Source of the DNA: Geobacter sp. | GTDB taxonomy: Bacteria > Desulfobacterota > Desulfuromonadia > Geobacterales > DSM-12255 | Assembly: GCA_009886125.1 (NCBI GenBank) | Contig: VFJK01000040.1 | Span: forward strand, 1-43,163 | Length of the DNA stretch: 43,163 bases | Reading direction: 5' to 3' | Shown: piece by piece, positions 1-8,285 of the stretch | How the letters are laid out: each line of letters opens with the position of its first letter | How positions within the stretch are numbered: the first letter of the stretch is position 1 | Notes under the pieces: model-generated | The model's database searches: none | Told to the model about the DNA's origin: nothing | What the model saw: only the letters and a program-made list of their open reading frames with translations | Made by a program: the position numbers and the translations under genes

Positions 1-1095
1 CTGGCAGTGAGCAAGTCCGGGAGGAAGTACTTTTGGCACCGCTACCGCTTCCGGGGGCGGAAGAAGAGTCTCAAGCTGGGGGAGTACCCAAGCGTAAGCG
101 TGACCGATGCCCGCCTGATGGTCCACGAGAACAAGAACCTGCTTGCACGTGACCTGGACCCAGCCACTGAACGGAACAAGCGGCGGAAGGTGCCGACACT
201 GGCAGAGTTCGCCGCTGAGACGTACCTTCCGTACGCCAAGCAGCACAAAAAATCGTGGAAGGACGACGAGTCGAAGATTCGCAGGGACATCGGGGCCATG
301 CTGGGGAGCATCCCAATCAATGAGATCACGACCCGAGAGGTGATGCAACTGCACTCTGCAATCGGCAGCCGTGCTGCCGCAGGAACGGCGAACCGCTTCC
401 TTGCCCTGCTGTCCGGGATGTTTTCGCTTGCAATCAAGTGTGAGCTTCTGGATCGAAACCCAGTGAGGAGCGTCAAGAAATTCAAGGAGGCCGACCCACG
501 GGAGCGCTATCTGTCGGGGGACGAATTGAGTCGTTTCTTGGTGGCACTGAATGTTGAGGCCGGACAAACAGCCGCCAATGCGATTGTCCTGCTGCTGCTC
601 ACAGGGCTGCGGAGGATGGAGTTGTTCAGTCTGCGATGGACTGAGGTTGACCTTGGCCGGGGGACGATTCGGCTCTTGACCACAAAGGGCGGGCGTGGTC
701 GAACCGTGGTGTTGAACAGCTCCGCACTGGATATTTTGAAGAAAATCAAGCAAGATGCGGACCCTGCTTGTCCGTGGGTGTTTCCGGCTTACCGTGGCGA
801 CGGCCACTTGGTTGATGTCCGGAAAGCCTTGGCGCGGACGATGATGCGGGCCGACATCTCCGACCTCAGGCCGCACGACCTTCGCCGGTCCTTCGCGTCG
901 TTGGGGATCAACGCGGGGGTTGACCTCTACCAGATCAAGGACCTGCTTGGCCACTCCACTGTGGCCGTCACGCAGCGGGCGTACGCTCACCTCCAGCAGA
1001 GCACGCTTCGCAGTGCAAGCGAGATGGTGGCGAAAACCATTGGAGAAGCACGCTCAAAGCCGATTGAGCTGTTGGGCGTGGCAATCCAGCACTGA
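1..1095 (+). CDS. Tyrosine-type site-specific integrase, 5' end cut by window
   Basis: Phage/island integrase of the P4-like tyrosine recombinase family, which cuts and rejoins att sites. The frame is open to base 1, and the first visible residues already match the middle of the usual N-terminal DUF4102 arm-binding domain (K-Y-F-W-H-R-Y-R, then LGEYPSVS). The GTG at 7 is therefore internal and the true start lies upstream. Counting from that GTG, a SAM-like core-binding domain occupies about residues 63-150 and the catalytic domain about 165-335. The catalytic set is present: R202 (TGLRRMEL), K227, H290-D-L-R293, H316 (LGHST) and the nucleophile Y326. The domain looks intact. A strong terminator and a tRNA-Arg gene follow, the usual arrangement at the edge of an integrated element. 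Confidence 0.93.
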   Translation: MAVSKSGRKYFWHRYRFRGRKKSLKLGEYPSVSVTDARLMVHENKNLLARDLDPATERNKRRKVPTLAEFAAETYLPYAKQHKKSWKDDESKIRRDIGAMLGSIPINEITTREVMQLHSAIGSRAAAGTANRFLALLSGMFSLAIKCELLDRNPVRSVKKFKEADPRERYLSGDELSRFLVALNVEAGQTAANAIVLLLLTGLRRMELFSLRWTEVDLGRGTIRLLTTKGGRGRTVVLNSSALDILKKIKQDADPACPWVFPAYRGDGHLVDVRKALARTMMRADISDLRPHDLRRSFASLGINAGVDLYQIKDLLGHSTVAVTQRAYAHLQQSTLRSASEMVAKTIGEARSKPIELLGVAIQH

Positions 1096-1154
1096 ACCGT
1101 GGAGGGGGACCGAAAAGATTGGTGGCCCGTAGTTGGACCGAAACAGACAAAAAC

Positions 1155-1190
1155 GCCCTTCCGCACAGAGCGGAAGGGCTGTCTTTTTTT
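1155..1190 (+). terminator. Rho-independent terminator after the integrase
   Basis: Ten-base perfect stem (1155-1164 with 1170-1179; left arm gcccttccgc), five-base loop, then a run of seven T at 1184-1190. It lies 60 bp beyond the integrase stop and would end integrase transcription before the convergent tRNA gene. Confidence 0.85.
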
Positions 1191-1242
1191 GCGCCGTTGG
1201 TGTAAGTTAGCCAGCGTCGTGTCGCGTAACTAGCTAACAAGA

Positions 1243-1270
1243 AAGGGCCTGACATTTCTGTCAGACCCTT
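1243..1270 (-). terminator. Hairpin downstream of the tRNA-Arg gene
   Basis: Twelve-base arms (1243-1254 with 1259-1270, one mismatch) around a four-base loop, seven bases beyond the encoded CCA of the minus-strand tRNA. On the minus strand it is followed by a short, mixed T-rich stretch, so it probably ends tRNA transcription. The T-run is weaker than that of the integrase terminator. Confidence 0.6.
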
Positions 1271-1276
1271 CGAAAA

Positions 1277-1353
1277 TGGCGCGCTTGGAGAGATTCGAAC
1301 TCCCGACCTACGGATTCGTAGTCCGTTGCTCTATCCAGCTGAGCTACAAGCGC
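1277..1353 (-). tRNA. tRNA-Arg (anticodon ACG), CCA encoded
   Basis: Read on the minus strand, the 77 bases fold as a full cloverleaf. The acceptor stem is GCGCTTG with CAAGCGC, the D-stem GCTC/GAGC, the anticodon stem ACGGA/TCCGT around loop CTACGAA (anticodon ACG), and the T-arm GGGAG TTCGAAT CTCTC with one G-U pair. The 3' end carries discriminator G and an encoded CCA. Its 3' end faces the integrase gene, so the 3' half is the likely attachment site of the element to the left. Confidence 0.96.
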
Positions 1354-1472
1354 GTAATTACTTGCATTTATTCTGTTTTGGTTGACTTTTTGCTGCTTTT
1401 ACCCGTAAGCTACCGCAAACAGAAGGATATATTTATCAGAGTGCTCGAAGAATTGCAATATCTTTTCGGGGA

Positions 1473-1486
1473 CTGCTCGAAAGCAG
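1473..1486 (+). promoter_or_regulatory. Small hairpin just before the siroheme synthase start
   Basis: Five-base perfect stem (ctgct/agcag) closing a CGAA tetraloop, ending four bases before the ATG at 1491. The only purine-rich stretch that could serve as a ribosome site (cgggga, about 1467-1472) lies on the far side of the stem. The hairpin could bring that site closer or hide the start. The function is inferred. Confidence 0.3.
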
Positions 1487-1490
1487 ACCA

Positions 1491-2159
1491 ATGGGTTACC
1501 TATCTTTCAATATCCAGATGAATGGCATGACCATCGTCATTATAGGCGGCGGCAGTGTTGCGGAGCGAAAAATCTCCAACATCCTCCCTTCGGATGCGAA
1601 ACTTGTCGTCGTCTCTCCCACCCTCACGTATACACTTCAGAAGATGCGAGACAACGGTCAGATCCAGCATATTTCACGCAAATATGAGAAGGGTGACCTT
1701 GCCGGAGCTTTTATAGCAATAGCTGCGACAGATGATCACGCAGTTAATCTTGCCGTTGCACGGGAAGCCGAAAAACTGAAGATACTGGTCGAATTGATCG
1801 ATAACCCTGCTGCAGGCAGCATTACTTCACCTGCCGTAATCAGGCAGGGAGATCTACTGATAGCCATATCTACCAATAACAAGGCTCCCGCCCTGTCTGC
1901 TGCCATCAAACGGGAATTGTCCAGGACTTATGGTCCGCAATACGCAAAAACCGTCAGATTTCTGGGCGTTATCCGTGAAAAGCTGTTGACGGATGGAGCC
2001 GGCAGTACGTACAATAAGCGGGTTTTAAGCGAGCTTGCCGAAAAGCTTCCCGAACTTTTTGAGGCAGGTGCTGTTGAGGAGATAAGCCAGCTTCTGCAGA
2101 AGCATTTTGGCGAAGGCTACAGCCTCTCAACTTTTGAATCTGTTATCGAGGATCCCTAA
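1491..2159 (+). CDS. Precorrin-2 dehydrogenase / sirohydrochlorin ferrochelatase (siroheme synthase domain)
   Basis: Met8p/CysG-N family protein of 222 aa. It oxidises precorrin-2 to sirohydrochlorin with NAD and usually inserts Fe to give siroheme. The N-terminal Rossmann motif is clear: VIIGGGSVAERK at about residues 16-27, followed by a strand with VVSP. IAATDDHAVN (about 76-85) and SITSPAVIRQGDLLIAIST (about 108-126) are family signatures. The ATG at 1491 fits the family pattern (YxxFxxxxxG before the GGG loop), but no good Shine-Dalgarno is present. It overlaps the next gene by one base (TAATG). The methyltransferase that makes its substrate is the CobA half of 5640-7163, so the cluster can make siroheme as well as heme. 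Confidence 0.88.
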   Translation: MGYLSFNIQMNGMTIVIIGGGSVAERKISNILPSDAKLVVVSPTLTYTLQKMRDNGQIQHISRKYEKGDLAGAFIAIAATDDHAVNLAVAREAEKLKILVELIDNPAAGSITSPAVIRQGDLLIAISTNNKAPALSAAIKRELSRTYGPQYAKTVRFLGVIREKLLTDGAGSTYNKRVLSELAEKLPELFEAGAVEEISQLLQKHFGEGYSLSTFESVIEDP

Positions 2160-2974
2160 TGAACGCCACCCTCTTTTACGTTACGTTTGCTCTCTACATG
2201 TCAGCTACCGCTGCTTATCTGGTTTATCTCGCGAAACCGTCAGAATCTCTCGGGAAGTATGCCAGATGCCTGCTCGCGTCAGGCTTTGTCGTTCACATCG
2301 TTTTCACCATTCATCGCTATGTTGTTGCAGGTCATACCCCGATTACGAATCTGCATGAATCGCTCTCGTTTTTCAGTATGGCAGTGGTCGGGGTGTTCAT
2401 CTTTATTGAAAGGCGCTTCAAGATCCCGGTGCTCGGCTCTTTCGTTACTCCGGTTGCACTCGCCTTGATGGGCGTATCATCGCTCTTTCCCTCCGCATTT
2501 GCTCCTCTCAATCCTGCGCTTAAAAGCAAATGGCTTGTTTTTCATACGGTTGTAGCCTTCCTCGGTTATGCGAGTTTTGCTGTGGCATTCGGTGCTGCGA
2601 TCATCTATCTGATGCAGGAGCGGTTCCTCAAGAAGAAAAAACTTGGCGGACTTTTCCAACGGCTGCCCTCACTTAATACCCTCGACGAAATCAACTACCG
2701 CTGTTTGACATTCGGTTTTCCGCTGCTGACCGTTGCCATAATCTCCGGTGCGATCTGGGCGGAGACGGCATGGGGGACTTACTGGAGCTGGGACCCGAAA
2801 GAGACCTGGTCCCTCATCACCTGGTTTGTCTATGCCGCTCTTCTTCACGGCAGGCTTACCACCGGGTGGCGTGGGAAGAAGGCCGCAATTCTGGCGATCA
2901 TCGGTTTTTTTGTGATGCTGTTCACCTTCCTTGGGGTAAACCTTCTGATGACGGGACTTCACAGCTACAAATAA
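2159..2974 (+). CDS. ccsA: Cytochrome c assembly protein, CcsA/CcsB-HemX family
   Basis: Polytopic inner-membrane protein of 271 aa with about eight hydrophobic segments. The haem-handling tryptophan-rich motif [21 protein letters not shown] lies near residues 204-224. Conserved histidines occur in VHIVFTIHR (about 46-54) and in the C-terminal LLHGR and GLHSY segments. In system II cytochrome c biogenesis such proteins present haem on the outer face of the membrane for attachment to CXXCH motifs. The gene is translationally coupled to the siroheme gene (one-base overlap) and ends 13 bp before hemA. Members next to hemA are often called HemX, and a role in stabilising glutamyl-tRNA reductase has been proposed for some. 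The sequence alone cannot separate the two roles. Confidence 0.88.
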   Translation: MNATLFYVTFALYMSATAAYLVYLAKPSESLGKYARCLLASGFVVHIVFTIHRYVVAGHTPITNLHESLSFFSMAVVGVFIFIERRFKIPVLGSFVTPVALALMGVSSLFPSAFAPLNPALKSKWLVFHTVVAFLGYASFAVAFGAAIIYLMQERFLKKKKLGGLFQRLPSLNTLDEINYRCLTFGFPLLTVAIISGAIWAETAWGTYWSWDPKETWSLITWFVYAALLHGRLTTGWRGKKAAILAIIGFFVMLFTFLGVNLLMTGLHSYK

Positions 2975-2987
2975 AGGCAGAGTCGAT

Positions 2988-4292
2988 ATGAATATTGTAG
3001 TTGTCGGACTTTCACATAAAACTGCTACGGTTGAGATCAGAGAGAAGCTGGCATTCTCCCCGACACAGATGGAAAAACCTCTGAGCGCCCTTCTGGCGAT
3101 CGACGGGATAACCGAAGGAATCATTGTCTCCACCTGCAACCGGGTCGAACTCTATGTCACGACCAGGGACATCGCCGGCGGCATCGCCCGGGTAAAGCGT
3201 TTTCTGGCTGATTATCACCATTTCCCTCTGGAGACTCTTGAGCAACACATTTATGCGATTCATGGCGAGGATGCGATCCGTCATGTGTTCCGGGTAGCCT
3301 CAAGCCTTGATTCCATGGTTGTCGGCGAGCCGCAGATCCTCGGCCAGATCAAGACCTCCTACGGCTATGCCGCCGAATACCGCTCCTCCGGGATCATTCT
3401 GAACCGCTTCCTGCACAAGGCATTCTCAGTTGCCAAACGTGTCAGAACTGAAACAAAGATTGCCTCTTCAGCAGTTTCCGTTGCTTTTGCCGCGGTTGAA
3501 CTCGCCAAAAAAATATTCAGCGACCTTTCAGACAAGACTGTCATGCTGATAGGCGCAGGCGAGATGTGCGAACTTGCGGCAAAGCACTTCTTGAACAGCG
3601 GTGTCCGTGGGCTGATGGTCACCAACCGCACCTTTGAGCGCGCAGAGAAACTGGCTGATGAGTTTGATGGTAAGGCTGTCCGTTTCGAGGACCTTTTTGA
3701 CCAGCTCCACAAGGCTGACATCATACTCTCTTCAACCGGTGCACCGCACACGATTATCGGTGCCGGGGACCTGGAGGCGGTCATGCGACGCCGCAGGCAG
3801 AAGCCGATGTTTTTTATCGATATCGCAATCCCGCGGGATATTGATCCTGCGGTCAATGACGTCGAGAACGTGTATCTTTATACAGTCGACGATCTTCAGG
3901 AGGTCGTTGCATCCAATCTTCAGCAGCGGAGCGAAGAGGCTAAAAAGGCAGAGGATATTGTCAGCGAGGAGATAGGGCAGTTCTTTAAATGGCTCTCTTC
4001 TCTGGAAGTTACGCCGACGATCGTCGCACTCCGGACCAAATTCGACGAGATCCGCCGGGTTGAACTGGAAAAGACCCTGTCCAACTGGAAAGATCTGCCG
4101 CCTGATGGGCAAAAACGTCTTGAAGCCCTGACAAATGCTATCATGAACAAACTGCTGCACCCGCCGACAGCTCTCATCAAGCAGGCCGGGCAGGGAGGCC
4201 GTACCGACCTCTATGTCGATGCGGTACGGGCTCTTTACGGGCTGGAGGTAGGCGGGAGCGGGCAGGACGAGGAGCTGGAGCTGGAAGAATAG
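2988..4292 (+). CDS. hemA: Glutamyl-tRNA reductase
   Basis: First committed step of the C5 haem pathway: reduces Glu-tRNA(Glu) to glutamate-1-semialdehyde with NADPH. The length of 434 aa is normal. The N-terminal catalytic domain carries VVGLSHKTA (5-13) and the thioester Cys50 in [20 protein letters not shown] lies near 110. The Rossmann NADPH domain has [16 protein letters not shown] near 190, and the C-terminal helical dimerisation domain reaches LYGLE. The final acidic tail (DEELELEE) is low complexity. The ATG is preceded by a modest purine stretch (aaaggcagag). It follows ccsA by 13 bp in the same direction, suggesting co-transcription. Confidence 0.97.
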   Translation: MNIVVVGLSHKTATVEIREKLAFSPTQMEKPLSALLAIDGITEGIIVSTCNRVELYVTTRDIAGGIARVKRFLADYHHFPLETLEQHIYAIHGEDAIRHVFRVASSLDSMVVGEPQILGQIKTSYGYAAEYRSSGIILNRFLHKAFSVAKRVRTETKIASSAVSVAFAAVELAKKIFSDLSDKTVMLIGAGEMCELAAKHFLNSGVRGLMVTNRTFERAEKLADEFDGKAVRFEDLFDQLHKADIILSSTGAPHTIIGAGDLEAVMRRRRQKPMFFIDIAIPRDIDPAVNDVENVYLYTVDDLQEVVASNLQQRSEEAKKAEDIVSEEIGQFFKWLSSLEVTPTIVALRTKFDEIRRVELEKTLSNWKDLPPDGQKRLEALTNAIMNKLLHPPTALIKQAGQGGRTDLYVDAVRALYGLEVGGSGQDEELELEE

Positions 4293-4410
4293 GAAGCGCG
4301 ACTTTTCCGCAATCTCGGCGTTGATCTTTGGGATTCCTTGTGCGACGTAGCGCTGCTACGTCTCCGCGTCATCCCTTGATCGCCTTGACCTTGCGAAAAA
4401 TCCACGCTTC
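4293..4410. repeat. Long imperfect palindrome between hemA and hemC
   Basis: The two halves (about 4293-4351 and 4355-4410) are imperfect reverse complements running from gaagcg at the left edge to cgcttc at the right. The centre is perfect: gacgtagc, gct, gctacgtc (4344-4362). It begins one base after the hemA stop and fills nearly the whole hemA-hemC gap, and hemC keeps its own ribosome site after it. It resembles dispersed intergenic palindromes (REP/MITE-like), but no second copy occurs in this window. Confidence 0.7.
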
Positions 4411-4448
4411 CGCTAAAGATACGAATCAATCTTGAAAGGAGTTTTTAA

Positions 4449-5387
4449 ATGGCTTTGAAGCAACTGAGAATAGGAACCCGGGCAAGTCAGCTTGCACTCT
4501 GGCAGGCCAACTGGGTTAAATCGGAACTTGAGAAAAAATATCCGGGTATGGTGGTGACGCTTACCAAGATAAAGACCATTGGTGACAAGATACTGGATGT
4601 CCCTCTCGCCCAGATTGGCGGGAAAGGTCTTTTCGTCAAGGAGATCGAGGAGGCTATGCTTCGCGGCGAGATCGATATAGCCGTTCACAGCATGAAGGAT
4701 GTTCCGACTGACTTTCCTGAAGGTCTCGGTCTGCACTGCATTACCGAGCGCGAAGATCCACGTGATGCGCTGATCTCCAATGGTGTGAAATTCGCCGATC
4801 TTCCCAAAGGGGCAAAGATCGGCACCTCTGCCCTCCGACGTCAGGCACAGCTGTTGAAAGTGCGTCCCGACCTTCAGATGGTTGTGATTCGTGGCAACGT
4901 CGAGACCAGGATGAACAAGCTTGAGACAGAGGGGCTTGACGCTGTGATCCTTGCGGCTGCAGGACTCAACCGTCTCGGCTTTACCGACCGGATAACCGAA
5001 CTGCTTTCCATTGACCTTTCGCTTCCGGCTATAGGCCAGGGTGCGCTCGGTATCGAGTGTGATCTGAGTAATGAAGAGGTCAAAGAGACCATTGCCTTCT
5101 TCAACCATGCTGACACAAGCTATGCGGTACGGGCAGAGCGTGCGCTGCTGAAGCGCTGCGAAGGTGGCTGCCAGGTTCCTATCGCTGCTTTCGGCGAGGT
5201 GACTGGCGACCAGATGAAGCTGACCGGCTTTATCGCGTCTGTTGACGGCTCACGCACACTCAAGGAGAGCATCATCGGTCCGGTTCACTCCTGTGAGCAC
5301 CTTGGCTGCGAGCTTGCCGAGCGGCTTCTGCGCAACGGAGGCAAAGAAATCCTCGAAGAAGTTTACCAGAGAGAGATCGGCGCCTGA
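4449..5387 (+). CDS. hemC: Hydroxymethylbilane synthase (porphobilinogen deaminase)
   Basis: Joins four porphobilinogens into hydroxymethylbilane. The 312-aa protein has all family landmarks: IGTRASQLALWQA (8-20), GGKGLFVKE (57-65), the catalytic Asp of HSMKD (80-84), IGTSALRRQ (124-132), RGNVETR (148-154), and the cofactor-holding Cys241 in EGGCQVP, which carries the dipyrromethane. The ATG is preceded by AAAGGAG at suitable spacing. The palindrome at 4293-4410 separates it from hemA, and a strong terminator follows 22 bp after its stop. This suggests the siroheme-ccsA-hemA-hemC unit may end here while cobA-hemD is expressed separately or by read-through. Confidence 0.97.
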   Translation: MALKQLRIGTRASQLALWQANWVKSELEKKYPGMVVTLTKIKTIGDKILDVPLAQIGGKGLFVKEIEEAMLRGEIDIAVHSMKDVPTDFPEGLGLHCITEREDPRDALISNGVKFADLPKGAKIGTSALRRQAQLLKVRPDLQMVVIRGNVETRMNKLETEGLDAVILAAAGLNRLGFTDRITELLSIDLSLPAIGQGALGIECDLSNEEVKETIAFFNHADTSYAVRAERALLKRCEGGCQVPIAAFGEVTGDQMKLTGFIASVDGSRTLKESIIGPVHSCEHLGCELAERLLRNGGKEILEEVYQREIGA

Positions 5388-5408
5388 TAACCGCCTTGTC
5401 TTAACTTG

Positions 5409-5437
5409 ACGCCGCCCTTTTCCGGCGGCGTTTTTTT
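5409..5437 (+). terminator. Rho-independent terminator after hemC
   Basis: Eight-base GC-rich stem (acgccgcc at 5409-5416 with ggcggcgt at 5424-5431) and seven T at 5431-5437. A repeat element starts 14 bp further on. Confidence 0.85.
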
Positions 5438-5450
5438 GTAGCTATTGCCC

Positions 5451-5624
5451 GGCAGTTGGAAGTTGCCGAAATGAGCGCATCAGGACTATTTCGTTGTAAT
5501 TATTAGCGAAATGGAGCGTAAAGCCGATACTGTCTGAGCGAAGCGAGTTTATCGACTGTAGTGAAATGAGCTTAGAATTACAGAAATAGTACGTCAGCGC
5601 GATTGAAGGTAGCTTCCAGCTGCC
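5451..5624 (-). repeat. Intergenic repeat, copy A (bounded by ggcag...ctgcc)
   Basis: A 174-bp segment with short terminal inverted repeats (ggcagttgg at the left, ccagctgcc at the right). Its reverse complement matches 30061-30240. The best core is 5545-5585 against 30100-30140, which on the minus strand contains ctaagctcatttcact and gataaactc with only a few differences. A second matching block is 5490-5514 against 30175-30199. It lies between the hemC terminator and cobA-hemD. No protein is encoded. It looks like a non-autonomous dispersed element. Confidence 0.75.
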
Positions 5625-5639
5625 GCTTTCAGGACGGTT

Positions 5640-7163
5640 ATGAAAAAAGGTCATGTATATCTCATAGGCGCCGGTCCCGGTGATCCCGGACTAATCACGG
5701 TCAGAGGGAGAGAGTGTATCTCCTTTGCTGACGTTGTGGTCTACGACTACCTGGCCAACGAGCAGCTGCTTGAATCGGCCCCTTCGCGGGCCGAGCTGAT
5801 TTACGCCGGCAAGATAGGCGGAGCGCACAATCACGAGCAGTGGCAGATCAATTCACTGCTTGTAGATAAGGCCCTGGAAGGCAAGATCGTCGCCCGCCTG
5901 AAAGGTGGCGATCCGTTTATCTTCGGTCGCGGCGGCGAAGAGTGCGAAGCCCTGGCAGCGGCGGGCATTTCTTTCGAAATAGTCCCCGGGGTAACAGCAG
6001 GTATCGGTGCCGCTGCCTATGCAGGAATCCCTCTGACCCATCGCAACGTCACAACTTCAGTAGCCTTTGTCACCGGACATGAACATCAGGAAAAAGATGA
6101 TACGGAGATCGACTGGGAGAGGCTTTCCCTTGGCAGCGGGACCATAGTCTTCTATATGGGGATCAAGAACCTCCCGCAGATAACCCGTTCGCTGATCGAC
6201 CACGGAAGATCCCCGGATACTCCGGTTGCTCTTGTCCGCTGGGGGACACGACCCGAGCAGCAGATCCTCGAAGGGACGCTGGCAAACATCGCTGAAAAGG
6301 CGCGCAAAGCGCTTTTCAAGGCTCCGGCGATCACTATAGTCGGCGAGGTAGTAAGCCTTCGTGAAAAACTCCGTTGGTTCGATATCCGTCCGTTGTTTGG
6401 AAAAGGGATCCTCGTCACCCGTGCAGCCGATCAGGCCGGAGAGTTTTCCCGGCTTCTTTCTGAAAAAGGTGCTTCAGTCTTTGAATGCCCGACGATCAGT
6501 CTGGTCCCTCCCGAATCCAGCGCAGAGCTTGACCGGGCAATACTGGAGCTATCTTCGTTCGACTGGCTGGTCTTCACATCGGCAAATGCTGTCGGGTTCT
6601 TTTTCAGCCGGATCGAAACAGTGGGTCTCGATGCAAGGGCTTTAGCCGGGTGCCGGGTCTGTGCCGTCGGTCCCAAGACAGCAGCATCTTTGCTTCCCTA
6701 CGGCATTCGCCCTGATCTGATCCCTGCTGATTACAAAGCAGAAGGGGTAGTCGCCGAGTTCGGACGGATGGAGATGAAGGGAAAGAGAGTCCTCTTTCCA
6801 AAGGCCGACAAGGCGCGTGACCTCATCCCGAAGGCTCTTGGCGAAATGGGTGCTGAAGTCACTGCTCCTGTTGCCTACAGGAACGTTATCCCGGACAGAG
6901 TGCCTGAAAGAGCTATGCTGGCTCTGGAAGAGCAGCGGATTCACTGCATCACCTTCACTTCATCCTCGACAGTAGAGAACCTTGCCGCGATTCTCGGCGA
7001 AAACAGGATGATCAGGTTGCTGGAGGGTGTCGTTGTCGCTGCGATCGGACCGGTTACCGCAAATACCTGTCGGGAGCTTGGGCTCAAGGTCGATATCGAG
7101 CCGAAAGAGTACACACTGGAAAAGATGACAGACGCTATTTCAGATTTTTTCAATTTACCATAA
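5640..7163 (+). CDS. cobA-hemD: Fused uroporphyrinogen-III C-methyltransferase / uroporphyrinogen-III synthase
   Basis: Bifunctional 507-aa protein. Residues 1 to about 245 are the SAM-dependent methyltransferase CobA/SUMT, which makes precorrin-2 for siroheme and cobalamin: VYLIGAGPGDPGLITVRG (6-23), VVVYDYL, RLKGGDPFIFGRGGEE (82-97) and IPLTHR near 130. Residues from about 255 to the end are HemD, which closes hydroxymethylbilane to uroporphyrinogen III: GILVTRA, FDWLVFTSANAVGFFF and a C-terminal CITFTSSSTVENL block. The fusion is common in this bacterial group. The gene starts with ATG 16 bp after the repeat copy and has only a weak agga ribosome site. hemB follows after 12 bp. Confidence 0.95.
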   Translation: MKKGHVYLIGAGPGDPGLITVRGRECISFADVVVYDYLANEQLLESAPSRAELIYAGKIGGAHNHEQWQINSLLVDKALEGKIVARLKGGDPFIFGRGGEECEALAAAGISFEIVPGVTAGIGAAAYAGIPLTHRNVTTSVAFVTGHEHQEKDDTEIDWERLSLGSGTIVFYMGIKNLPQITRSLIDHGRSPDTPVALVRWGTRPEQQILEGTLANIAEKARKALFKAPAITIVGEVVSLREKLRWFDIRPLFGKGILVTRAADQAGEFSRLLSEKGASVFECPTISLVPPESSAELDRAILELSSFDWLVFTSANAVGFFFSRIETVGLDARALAGCRVCAVGPKTAASLLPYGIRPDLIPADYKAEGVVAEFGRMEMKGKRVLFPKADKARDLIPKALGEMGAEVTAPVAYRNVIPDRVPERAMLALEEQRIHCITFTSSSTVENLAAILGENRMIRLLEGVVVAAIGPVTANTCRELGLKVDIEPKEYTLEKMTDAISDFFNLP

Positions 7164-7175
7164 AAGGAGTCCATC

Positions 7176-8159
7176 ATGTTCTATCCAACGTTTCGTGCCC
7201 GACGCATCAGAGGGAAAGAGGTTTTCAGAAAAATGGTCCGGGAGACAACTCTTTCCGCCAATGACCTGATCTACCCGATGTTTTCCGCTTTCGGCAAGGG
7301 GATCAGGAAAGAGATCTCCTCTATGCCGGGCATCTACCAGCAGTCAATCGAGAACATCGTGGCAGAGGCTCAGGAGGCCTTCGAACTGGGCGTCCCGGCG
7401 GTTATCCTCTTTGGCATCCCCGAGACAAAGGATGCTGTGGGCAGTGATGCGTATTCCGACTGCGGCATCATCCAGGAGACCATCCGTGCCCTGAAGAAGG
7501 GTGTCCCCGGGCTGGCGGTCATCACCGATGTCTGCCTGTGCGAATACACTGATCACGGGCACTGCGGCATCATAAAGGACGGTGACGTTGACAACGATTC
7601 GACCCTGGAGCTCCTTGCCAAAGAGGCGCTCTCCCATTGTCAGGCAGGTGCCGATATGGTGGCGCCGTCAGACATGATGGACGGCCGTGTAGCTGCCATC
7701 AGGGAGAGGCTTGACGAAAGCGGCTTCGACAACATCCCGCTGATGAGCTATGCGGTCAAATACGCTTCCGGCTACTACGGTCCGTTCCGTGAAGCTGCAG
7801 AATCAACCCCGCAATTCGGCGACCGCCGCTCCTACCAGATGGACCCTGCAAACCGTCTTGAGGGCCTGCGGGAAGCGCGTATGGATCTGGAGGAGGGAGC
7901 TGACATCATCATGGTCAAGCCGGGACTCCCGTATCTGGATATCATCCGTGACCTGCGCAACGAATTCGACATCCCCATCGCTGCCTACAATGTCTCTGGT
8001 GAATACAGCATGATCAAGGCAGCTGCCCGCAACGGCTGGATAGATGAAGAGCGGGTCATTATGGAGACCATGATCTCCTTCAAGCGTGCCGGTGCGGATA
8101 TCATCCTCACCTATCATGCCAAAGAGGTCGCCAGATTGCTGAAGAGCGGTAACTACTAG
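7176..8159 (+). CDS. hemB: Delta-aminolevulinic acid dehydratase (porphobilinogen synthase), zinc type
   Basis: Condenses two 5-aminolevulinates to porphobilinogen. The 327-aa protein has the two Schiff-base lysines, K195 ([15 protein letters not shown]) and K248 ([13 protein letters not shown]). It also has the three-cysteine zinc site C120, C122 and C130 in [14 protein letters not shown], so it is the Zn2+-dependent kind rather than the Asp/Mg2+ kind. Start ATG is preceded by AAAAGGAG. It lies 12 bp after cobA-hemD and ends the tetrapyrrole run. A palindromic repeat follows at once. Confidence 0.97.
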   Translation: MFYPTFRARRIRGKEVFRKMVRETTLSANDLIYPMFSAFGKGIRKEISSMPGIYQQSIENIVAEAQEAFELGVPAVILFGIPETKDAVGSDAYSDCGIIQETIRALKKGVPGLAVITDVCLCEYTDHGHCGIIKDGDVDNDSTLELLAKEALSHCQAGADMVAPSDMMDGRVAAIRERLDESGFDNIPLMSYAVKYASGYYGPFREAAESTPQFGDRRSYQMDPANRLEGLREARMDLEEGADIIMVKPGLPYLDIIRDLRNEFDIPIAAYNVSGEYSMIKAAARNGWIDEERVIMETMISFKRAGADIILTYHAKEVARLLKSGNY

Positions 8160-8162
8160 GTT

Positions 8163-8258
8163 TACCGCAAGGAGCGCAAGGGACGCAAAGAGTCATGTCT
8201 GATCATAAGCAGTTAATGCTGCATGGGGTTTCTTTGCGTTCCTGGCGTACTTTGCGGT
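8163..8258. repeat. Imperfect palindrome between hemB and oleC
   Basis: Left arm 8163-8192 (taccgcaag...gcaaagag) and right arm 8230-8258 (ttctttgcg...tttgcggt) are imperfect reverse complements of about 29 bp separated by a 37-bp spacer. The arms are built from repeated gcaa(a/g)g units. The right arm ends 27 bp before the oleC start and so probably lies in its leader. Confidence 0.65.
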
Positions 8259-8285
8259 TCAACTGTTTTTCTGGATCTTCTCTCT

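Noticed and set aside
7-9. GTG at 7 as the integrase start
   Set aside because: The frame is open to base 1 and the residues there are already mid-domain, so the gene is truncated by the window.
1276-1521. 81-aa frame across the tRNA region
   Set aside because: It runs antisense over the tRNA-Arg gene and into the siroheme gene start.
8223-8285. ATG 8223 as oleC start
   Set aside because: It lies inside the palindromic repeat, has no ribosome site, and adds residues absent from family members.
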